Origin: Phoronis ovalis
Lineage: Eukaryota; Phoronida; Phoronidae
Reading direction: 5' to 3'
NCBI GenBank assembly: GCA_028565635.1
Contig: JAOXYB010031220.1
Coordinates: 1-14,651, forward strand
Length of the DNA: 14,651 nt
The position numbers and the translations under genes are program-made. The stretch's first letter is position 1. Each line of letters starts with the position of its first letter. Positions 8,242 to 14,651 of the stretch are shown here, one piece after another. The notes below the pieces were generated by a model. It did no database searches. It saw only the letters and a program-made list of their open reading frames with translations, and was not told where the DNA came from.

Positions 8242-8385
8242 ATAATAATATTGTGAATCATGGATTGAAAGATTATTTGACAATGCTACAAACCCCCTAT
8301 TATATATCTTTGCTTGTTAGAGCTTGTAAATAATGCATTCAGTGCCTATATGAGTTTGCTGTTTGACTGTCATTACTTGTTACAG

Positions 8386-8511
8386 ATGATGAAGTCCATG
8401 ACATTGACCACGAAACAAATACCCAGTGTATAAGAGCAAGAGATCCTACTAAAAATGTGGGCAATCGAGAGGTTTTGCAAGAAGCACCTACTGTAGTAAC
8501 TGCATCTCAAA
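8386..8511 (+). CDS. NB-ARC gene, first recognised exon
   Basis: Acceptor ACTTGTTACAG ends at 8385 and donor GTATGT starts at 8512. Of the three frames only one is open. It begins with two bases of a split codon, then reads DEVHDIDHETNTQ to PTVVTASQ, and leaves one base (phase 1 at both ends, 126 bases). The peptide is acidic and matches no known domain. Because it opens with an acceptor and holds no usable start codon in frame, an upstream exon ending in phase 1 must exist. Confidence 0.7.
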
Positions 8512-11500
8512 GTATGTAAAATCCTTTTTAAGAAATATTCATTTTGAGCAAAATGTTCATACTGTATCATAAATTATTTGGTATCAAGAGTTTGCCTTTC
8601 ATAAAAAGGGATCCGATTCTTTTATATTTTGTTTCAATATCATTTTCTTAGTTTTCAGCAGCTCTCCTCACTCGTGCACTCCAGCTCTTGTTGCACCCCC
8701 TTTCTGATTGCTTGCACAAATACCTTGGTTGTGCGGTTTGTGCATGAAGTTACCAGCTTGTGCCCCTGGAAATTTTGTGCAGAAAGGAAGCACTATTATA
8801 ATTATTCAGGATTTGGCATTTTCCACATAGTTGTGCTCTTAACATCTATAATATTAGCTACTTCCTTTTAGAACAATATAATTTATTTTACCAAGTTTTG
8901 AAATAATCAGATAATAAAGGCAATTGATCGATTAATTGTTAATGAAAACAATAATAGAATGATGTGATAAACTGATAAAAGATTTTATCTAATCAACATT
9001 TATCCAATCAAAATGTAATGTTTGAAATAAGAATTGAGGCAGATTTAAGCGCGCAGTATCAGCATATTGTCTGTTCCTTTTTTATTCTTGCAGGATCTAA
9101 GCCAATCACCATATATTGTCAGTTTGGAAATGGAAATTCGATGAATTTTAGTGCACCTGAAAATGGAGATGATCCTGACTTGCCTTTTAAGTTTGTGCGT
9201 AAGTGAATGTGGCAGACGTTTATATGCACATAATGAATGTATAAGATCATTTTATTCCCATTCGCATTTGTGTACTAGCACTATATAAGTGTACCTTTTA
9301 GGGATTTTTAATATTCTTATTTAGAGTCTTGATGGCATCAGTGCTCTTGTATCATATCACACTCTACTTGAAAAAAGAATATTCAGATTGCTTTCATTTT
9401 GCAACTGTGCTCTTATGCGATATGCTACACTAATTCTCAATGTATTGTTGGAAATTAATACACAACTAGCAGAATAAGGCTTTAAACAGTAATTTTGATA
9501 CTTTCAAATAATTAAAGTGAAAACTTTAACATCTCAGGTTCATCTGGTTTATCAAGTCCGGAGTCGCCAAATTACTTGCATCGCAGTGTTGGATCCTCCC
9601 CAAGAAGTTATCCTTTGTCGTCTCACAGCTGGGGATATCCATGTGTCAGTCATGGTCATTGCTCTGGGTCACAAAGATTAGATAACATACCATTTAGCCC
9701 CTGTCCAGTTTATACTCCACAAGGAAATGTGATTGATCAAATTAAAAAAAATCTGCATGAAACAACCATGTAAGTTATAGTTATATATGACTCCGCCAAT
9801 TTTGGTTGAATCTGGTTTTATATTAGCTAAAAATTTTCTTTCACGTTATAACTAAACTGAAACTGTTTAATGTAGCATTTTGATGTAAAGAGTTGATTTC
9901 CAAATTTAGCAAAAGTGAAAGTAAAAGATCGTGTTGACTGATATTATGCAACATTTAAAAATTTATCTTCTAGCAGTTAAATTTTGACTATATAATCAGT
10001 AAAATTCATTCTTGCAAGTTCTTTGAAATTTGTTTTCAATTTAAAATTACATTAAATTAAGAAATATACAAGAAATATTTAAACAAACAATGTAACAATG
10101 TTTTAGGAATCTTGCTATTCTAAGTGGATGTACGGGATCTGGAAAAACGACAACAGCTATCCAGTTTGCAAATGAAAACAGACATTTATATACCAGTGGT
10201 CTTTTTTGGATCTTTTGCAAAGATAGCACAGCTGTTAAAAACTCACTCAGTAAATTAGGTATGCAGAGGATATAATATAATTATTATAAATTTAATACGT
10301 GATTACTTTTCTGAAATGTAACAATAATATTTATTTATACATTTAAGGTAGTGAATATTGTTTGGGACAATTTTTCTTTGAATTGATTATGTAACCTGTA
10401 TGGCTACCATTTTGGGTTAAAACGTTAAGTTTTTGAAATGTAAAATTAAAAAAAGTCATAAATCCAGTAAAGCTATGATATGGTGAACCTTTGCACAAAT
10501 AATCCTCTCATATATAGCTACAAAATGTGATTCAGATTTTTGAAATATTACTTAATTCAAAATAATGTGAATTTTTAAAGTTTATGCATCACAAAAAATC
10601 AACAAAACTGAGGTTACAAAAATTCATATTTTTTTAACAAAGTCAAATTTCAAAAACCTGAGGAATAGTTTTGTAGCTATATATATGTAAGAAATATTTG
10701 TGCAAAGTTTCAACTATGTAGTATAGGGAGTTGTTGAGTTATATTCTGTTGAATTTTACCTTTTAAAAAATTTAATGTTTTAAGTTAAACCCAAAATAGC
10801 TACTCAGAGAAAAATAAATAACAAATTTACAAAGTTTGAGTAGTTATATAATTATTTCAGAATATATTATACTTTTATCTTTTCATTTGACTCGAATAGC
10901 GCTGAACAGTATTTTCAACCTTAAATTATTGCTTTTTCATGTTGAATTTTAGGTTCAAATCTTAAGCTCTGTGCAACTCTACCAAACTTTGATATAGAGA
11001 GTATCCAGAAAGGATTTGTAGAATATCTGCAAAATACTGACAACTGGCTGCTAATCCTTGATGGATTGGATGATCTTGAGATGATGTTGACACTTGGAAG
11101 AGAATCTGAATATATTCCTCGTTGGCAAGATATGAAGGGACACATTTTAATTACTTCAAAATGTACAAGTTCATTTCAGAATTTTCACATAAATGCTGAT
11201 AAAAATGTGGTGGTGATGCCAGACGAGTTTACAAGAGATGAAGCTAAGCAGTTTTTAACTAAACGATGTCCTAAACTGAAATTTGAAGAAATTATTGTAG
11301 ATCAGATTCTTGGACATTTAGCGAGCTGCTTGCCTTTGCAATTGGAACAAGTAGGGTCATTTATTAGTGCCAAGAATTATTCATATAGTGATTATCTTGA
11401 TCGTCTTGTCCAAAATAAAGGTGATTATCCGATGGATAGTCCATCATACGGTTACAAGATAGATCTTAAAAAAAGTTTAGATGAAAATTTGCATGAAATA

Positions 11501-13264
11501 AGTATGGAAGCTTTAGGCCTACTTAATGTTTGTGCTTTTGCCCATCATAATACTATTTTAATAAAACTTTTTGTTGGAATAAGTAAAATGCCCGATTGGG
11601 TCAAAAACAGACTCCCAAGGGAGAGTAAAATAATACATCTCGTTGAATACATAGAACAGCAGAAACAACTGAAGGATATTTTGAGTTGCGCATCTGACTT
11701 TGGCTTGATTAAATGGATGAGATGCAACTGTGGCCGAGATGATCATAAAAATAAGTTTTGCATCCATCCATCAGTACAACACCATATCCTAACAAAGCTT
11801 GAGACAAATCAGGAAGAGACAAAAGCATGCTTGCATACTTTAGCTTGTCTACTAATTCATTTATTTGCTTCACGAGAACGTCATGAAGACCTGATTGTTT
11901 TGAATAACTTGTTACCACATACAGATACTTGCTTGAAGCATATGTCGAAACATGAATTGGAAAAAACGTATCATTTCCTTCACTTGAAAATTCGAATGGC
12001 TTTTGTATATGCTGCATTATATTCATTCGACTTTGCTTGGCAATTATTTGAAGAATGCCATAAAATCATTCTAGAACTTCAAAGTACTGGATCAGTATTT
12101 GCCAGTTTCAAAGCTGCATCCAGTAGTAGCATTGATAGTTTTGGTGAACAAGATCCACAAGCCGTATTGCGAAAGTTAGAAGAGAAAATATATCGAGGAA
12201 AAGGAGAAATTATGAGGCATCTGGGTAACTGGAGTAGTTCAGTTGCAAATCTTGCTCAGGCTTACAGGTTGATACATCTTATGTGTTACATGGAAAGGTC
12301 TGATGTTGCATTGAAAATTGCTCATACTTACCTTGATAGCCATGACTATGATCAAGCATGTAGATACTTGAAAATAGCTGAAGAGGATCTTCAAAGAGGT
12401 AACAAGATACACCCAGTTACGCTCATTTTCAAAATATTTATTCTTAACCCTTATAAAATGTATATAATTAGCTCCTATTAAATGAATATGTTTTAAATGT
12501 CCTACTAAAGCTGTGTGATATATTTATAATATCCTAATTTTATTTTTTAGGATCATATTAGTTATTAAATAATAGTAAAGGCAATTAATTAAATAAATGT
12601 TCTTTCTCGTCCTATATTTTTGTTATGAATATATTTGATAGACAGGTATTCATATTTAGCATCTGTAAGTTCTAATCTACTATTTTTTAGAACTTAAATA
12701 AATACTTAAAAGTATTTATTTAATAATGTTCTATTTGCAGGTTCAACAGAATCACCTGCAGGCCAGTGTTCAAAGATTGATTATGGGCATTACTGTGCAG
12801 TATATGGAAAATACTATGTACATCTGGCTCATAAGGAAAGAAGTTTAGATGACTCTGGCAGTTACAGACATTCAAAAAACTTGCAAGAAGCTAGAAAGAT
12901 GTACAAAGAGGCCTGCAAACACATCCCAAGAAAACACTATCGACATGTCATATATGCCATTATCCTTGAGGAAATTGAGGTTAAGTTGAATCCAACTCAA
13001 GAGACTGCAGAGAAAGCCCATGCTGCTGTTACTAAAGAAATGGATGTTTTAAAGCAACATGTTAATGAACATCACCGTCACTATGCATGGGCACAGTCAA
13101 AATTAGCTTGGCTGTGTCTCAAGAGTGATAATGATGAAAAACTAGAGGAAGGTTTGTCCATCGTTAATCAAGCTATTATGAAGTTAGAGAAAGTTTACAA
13201 AAGAGACCACAGGCATATTGGAAATGCATACTTTGTGAAAGGTTTGTTTTTGTCCGGGCAATAA
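8386..13264 (+). CDS. NB-ARC/TPR STAND-class NTPase gene, 5' partial, six exons found
   Basis: Joining 8386-8511, 9094-9198, 9538-9769, 10107-10258, 10953-12398 and 12741-13264 gives about 860 residues in one frame. Every intron has GT-AG borders and matching phases (1, 1, 2, 1, 1). Residues 1-140 are acidic then Ser/Pro-rich and match no known domain. Residues 155-335 form an NB-ARC nucleotide-binding domain: Walker A GCTGSGKT at 161-168, Walker B LLILDGLDD at 237-245, ILITSK at 269-274 and CLPLQL at 330-335. A winged-helix-like part follows, with IHPSVQ at 475-480. From about 500 to the end the protein is helical with TPR-like pairs. Members of this class switch between ADP-bound inactive and ATP-bound oligomeric forms in cell death or immune signalling. 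The role here is inferred from architecture only. The start codon and any N-terminal effector domain lie upstream and were not found; the 3' end is uncertain. Confidence 0.85.
8512..9093 (+). other. Intron 1 of the recognised gene
   Basis: 582 bases, GTATGT to TTCTTGCAG. It contains an 80-codon open stretch from 8629 with hydrophobic and Ser-rich text, which has no matching splice sites and no domain. The 8870-9003 part is very AT-rich with several GATAAA-like words. No other feature seen. Confidence 0.65.
9094..9198 (+). CDS. NB-ARC gene, second recognised exon
   Basis: Acceptor TATTCTTGCAG and donor GTAAGT border a 105-base exon, phase 1 on both sides. It reads SKPITIYCQFGNG through NFSAPENGDDPDLPFKFV. 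It could be one or two beta strands followed by an acidic linker; no family was recognised. Its length and phases mean that skipping it would keep the downstream frame. Confidence 0.75.
9199..9537 (+). other. Intron 2
   Basis: 339 bases, GTAAGT to AACATCTCAG. AT-rich, no feature recognised. Confidence 0.7.
9538..9769 (+). CDS. NB-ARC gene, third recognised exon (Ser/Pro-rich linker)
   Basis: Starts after ATCTCAG and ends before GTAAGT; enters in phase 1 and leaves in phase 2. The text is rich in Ser, Pro, His and Gly (SSGLSSPESPNYL, SVGSSPRSYPLSSHSWG). It then turns into PVYTPQGNVIDQIKKNLHET, the usual helix just before the phosphate-binding loop in NB-ARC proteins. The Ser/Pro part is probably a disordered linker between an N-terminal domain and the switch domain, and holds several SP and SSP sites of the kind proline-directed kinases use (inference). 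Confidence 0.8.
9770..10106 (+). other. Intron 3
   Basis: 337 bases, GTAAGT to AATGTTTTAG. AT-rich, no feature recognised. Confidence 0.7.
10107..10258 (+). CDS. NB-ARC gene, Walker A exon
   Basis: Enters in phase 2 and leaves in phase 1 (donor GTATGC). It reads NLAILSGCTGSGKTTTAIQF, then ANENRHLYTSGLFWI and FCKDSTAVKNSLSKL. The GCTGSGKT loop is a full Walker A motif with the lysine (K167 of the partial protein) and threonine that bind phosphate and magnesium. The FWIFCKD strand matches the usual hydrophobic strand 2 of NB-ARC domains. This exon alone identifies the protein as a P-loop NTPase. Confidence 0.9.
10259..10952 (+). other. Intron 4, between Walker A and Walker B
   Basis: 694 bases, the longest intron recognised, GTATGC to GTTGAATTTTAG. 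Most of it is taken up by an inverted-repeat element, listed separately. Confidence 0.75.
10401..10803. mobile_element. Foldback or MITE-like element in intron 4
   Basis: The two halves are imperfect inverted copies with arms of about 190 bases. Left words: CATTTTGGGTT (10409), TGTAAAATT (10439), TTTGCACAAATA (10491), CATATATAGCTACAAAA (10509) and TTTTTGAAAT (10537). Each is matched in reverse complement on the right: AACCCAAAA (10788), GAATTTTACC (10751), TATTTGTGCAAAG (10696), TTTTGTAGCTATATATATG (10670) and ATTTCAAAAA (10648). The outer ends TATGGCTACC and the complement of ATAGCTA suggest a TA target site, as for Tc1/mariner-type MITEs (inference). In the transcript the arms could pair into a long hairpin. 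Confidence 0.7.
10953..12398 (+). CDS. NB-ARC gene, large exon: Walker B to TPR region
   Basis: 1446 bases, phase 1 on both sides, acceptor GAATTTTAG and donor GTAACA. It encodes the rest of the NB-ARC module: NWLLILDGLDD (Walker B), GHILITSK (sensor 1), DEFTRDEAKQFL (the usual helix after RNBS-C), LPLQLEQVGSF (GLPLA position) and a winged-helix-like segment ending FCIHPSVQHHI (MHD position). It continues with helical pairs that fit TPR spacing: MAFVYAALYSFDFAWQLF (about residue 551), YRGKGEIMRHLGNWSSS (about 617) and LKIAHTYLDSHDYDQACRYL (about 656). The coding frame runs past the donor for 27 codons to a TAA at 12479-12481, so intron retention would give a shorter protein ending there. Confidence 0.9.
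12399..12740 (+). other. Intron 5
   Basis: 342 bases, GTAACA to CTATTTGCAG. The first 83 bases are open in frame. A perfect palindrome sits just before the acceptor and is listed separately. Confidence 0.75.
12694..12723. repeat. Perfect hairpin palindrome before the intron 5 acceptor
   Basis: TTAAATAAATACTT, two bases AA, then AAGTATTTATTTAA: 14 pairs with a two-base centre. It ends 17 bases before the first base of the exon at 12741, so it overlaps the zone where a branch point and pyrimidine tract are expected. Confidence 0.85.
12741..13264 (+). CDS. NB-ARC gene, last recognised exon (TPR region)
   Basis: Begins after CTATTTGCAG and continues the frame (phase 1) for 173 residues to TAA at 13262-13264. 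It holds TPR-like helices: YCAVYGKYYVHLAHKE, LQEARKMYKEACKHI, HYAWAQSKLAWLCLKS, LSIVNQAIMKLEKVY and HIGNAYFVKGLFLSGQ. The last one looks like the first helix of a TPR whose second helix is missing. An alternative end is a donor AAAG/GTTTGT at 13242, which would splice on to unseen sequence; the donor is weak. If the exon ends at the TAA, an AATAAA about 100 bases on can serve as the poly(A) signal. Confidence 0.75.
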
Positions 13265-13367
13265 TTGTAAAGATTTTGTACAACACTTAGGATATTTATG
13301 ATGCAGTTATAGGTTTAATGTTTCTCAGAATTTCGATATGTTTGAAAAATCTAGCATTCCAAATTTC

Positions 13368-13373
13368 AATAAA
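13368..13373 (+). terminator. Candidate poly(A) signal AATAAA
   Basis: A canonical AATAAA lies 104 bases after the TAA at 13262-13264, with GT-rich text (TGAATGTGTTTTATTG) about 75 bases later. The position suits a short 3' untranslated region. AATAAA is common by chance in AT-rich DNA. Confidence 0.4.
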
Positions 13374-13944
13374 ATGTACTCACAATTGAATTCACAATTA
13401 TATATAGCTCCGAGGCTTCTGACATATATTTAAAATGTTTACCTTGAATGTGTTTTATTGTATCCTTATTTTGCCACTGGAAATTACACCAATGACATGT
13501 TTTACATTACAAGAAAAAAAAATGACACTGACATTATGTTAGACAATCGGTTTTAATTACCTCGTACTATAGTGAGCTAGCAATGTTGTGAATTTCAGGA
13601 AGTTTAATGAATAGTGTTTTTAAATGTTGCAAAATTGTTTCTGAAATCCTAGGAAGCATTTAACGTGTGAAAGCATATGTCTTCTTCGTTTGGGAAAAAA
13701 TGATGTTGTTGGAAAAGATGTGCTACAAGTGTTTGTAAAATTAAAGTTTTAGGTAAACACATTCAACACAGACATATGGTCTTCTTATGGCTTCCAACAG
13801 CAAAGCATTATTTTACCAAATGAATGTGTAACCATGTTATATTTGGCCCAGGATAAATACATGTCAAAGTGCAGTCATTTTTAAAACAGTTTTGACCGTA
13901 TTACTGATTGGTAGCCGTAGTTATTCCTGAGGGGGGCATGTCAC
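13374..13944. other. Region downstream of the gene; one possible exon
   Basis: No gene is confirmed here. After an acceptor-like AAATCCTAG (AG at 13651-13652) a 32-codon frame reads KHLTCESICLLRLGKNDVV to VFVKLKF and stops with TAG at 13750-13752. It is TPR-like in flavour, but it needs a phase 2 partner, whereas the nearest upstream donor (13242) is phase 1; in that phase it stops after three codons. Left unassigned. Confidence 0.3.
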
Positions 13945-14340
13945 AAAGACAAAGCACTGCCTGCATGATTTGAAGGTGGTTCTAAGAAGGTCATAGGTTG
14001 GTCGACATAAGAGGCTAGGTGACATTTTAAAATAAGTAGGTTAAATCCAGTAAGAAACTTCAATATTTTTAGATGTACATAAATGATGTGCTTGCATGAT
14101 GTGATGGATTACTTTCCACATGTTGGCCATGTCTGTTCCCAAGAGGGCACATTACGTTGTGCTAGCTGTGAATGTTGCAATAATAATAACAGACTTCAGT
14201 TTTTATCCGATCAGCTTCATATTCAGTACAGAGTAAGTACAGGTCAAAATACACATTAGGTACACTTTTGACCCAGATTACTTTAATATGGCCAACTGGC
14301 AGCTGTTTGTTTCCAAGAGGGCAGTACGTGTTCTCCACGA
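13945..14340. repeat. Diverged single copy of the 470-base repeat family
   Basis: Words of the array at 2029-3511 recur in the same order and strand: AAGACAAAGCACTGCCT (13946), GGTGGTTCTAAGAAGG, GGCTAGGTGACATTTTAAAA (about 14010), GTTGGCCATGT, TTTTTATCCGATCAGCTTCATATTC (14193-14217), CAGAGTAAGTACAGG and AATATGGCCAACTGGCAGC. Both halves of the unit are represented. It is more diverged than the array copies and no open frame is kept. Confidence 0.85.
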
Positions 14341-14642
14341 CCACTTTTTGCATGGTGCCACACTCTCAAATTTGTCCGCCGCACATTTACCTCCTGCACC
14401 GTGTGATTTTCTGCTCTGTTTAGGTTGGCCAGCAGGTGCAACCTATTGGGATTGTACCTTCTTACTTTTTTCCAGTTTTGAAAATATCTCGGAAATCTTC
14501 TGAGCAACAGGTGCCAAACTTGAGGTATAGACTCAGTGGGGAGAGGAACATTAAAAATATGGTCATTGCGATGATTTTTGCTGTTTATCCTATCTATAGG
14601 ATATACAGCATTGTATTCGGGTTTCACGTGGTACTGTTTCAA
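14283..14642 (-). other. Unrecognised 119-codon open stretch on the minus strand
   Basis: The frame is open from a stop at 14649-14651 to the stop at 14280-14282 and opens with TTG, not ATG. The text is basic with many Arg, Asn and His residues (RRFPRYFQNWKKVRRYNPN, then LHLLANLNRAEN). Its end runs into the repeat copy at 13945-14340. No domain, signal peptide or splice sites were recognised. It is listed because it is longer than expected for AT-rich DNA, but it may be chance. Confidence 0.12.
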
Positions 14643-14651
14643 TATTGTTTA

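Noticed and set aside
8629-8871. 80-codon open frame in intron 1
   Set aside because: No splice sites that fit the gene's phases, no domain, and composition like non-coding sequence.
11545-12026. Minus-strand open frames opposite the large NB-ARC exon
   Set aside because: Shadows of the real plus-strand coding frame.
1-14651. Bacterial-type systems such as CRISPR arrays or operons
   Set aside because: The spliced gene and repeat content are eukaryotic; no regularly spaced identical repeats with unique spacers were seen.

Overview
The window looks like nuclear DNA of an animal. It is AT-rich (roughly two thirds A+T by eye). It has one spliced gene with GT-AG introns of about 340-700 bases, and the rest is largely tandem repeats and transposon remnants. 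Short elements with CCCCGGGG ends, AGGTCA-rich repeats and a decayed L1/Tx1-like LINE suggest a marine invertebrate. A hemichordate or echinoderm is my guess from general impression only; no sequence search was possible.

Layout. 1-548: no confident gene. 549-1413: tandem repeats, one type carrying a perfect TGACGTCA palindrome per copy. 1716-1765: a short possible first exon with a good Kozak context and a GTAACT donor. 2029-3511: a tandem array of about 470-base units, each built of two related halves. A single diverged copy of the same family lies at 13945-14340, on the far side of the gene. 4016-4070: (TGTTC)11. 4589-5260: diverged repeats rich in AGGTCA nuclear-receptor half sites, including one perfect DR1. 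5701-6125: an element with inverted ends and a core of degenerate short repeats. 6240-7560: a decayed LINE reverse transcriptase on the minus strand. 8034-8241: a probable truncated relative of the 5701-6125 element.

The gene. Six exons on the plus strand (8386-8511, 9094-9198, 9538-9769, 10107-10258, 10953-12398, 12741-13264) join in compatible phases. Together they encode about 860 residues of a STAND-class NTPase: an acidic then Ser/Pro-rich N-terminal stretch, an NB-ARC-type nucleotide-binding domain (Walker A GCTGSGKT, Walker B LLILDGLDD, ILITSK, CLPLQL, IHPSVQ) and a C-terminal TPR region. This is the architecture of APAF1-like or NLR-like signalling switches. The true start is missing: the first recognised exon begins with an acceptor. 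The end is uncertain, because the last TPR appears cut short.

The most interesting points are the NB-ARC/TPR gene with its unusual nucleotide-binding motifs, a roughly 400-base foldback element in the intron between Walker A and Walker B, the higher-order repeat family on both sides of the gene with a roughly 96-codon frame kept in step in three copies, and the repeats carrying CRE-like and DR1-like sites.
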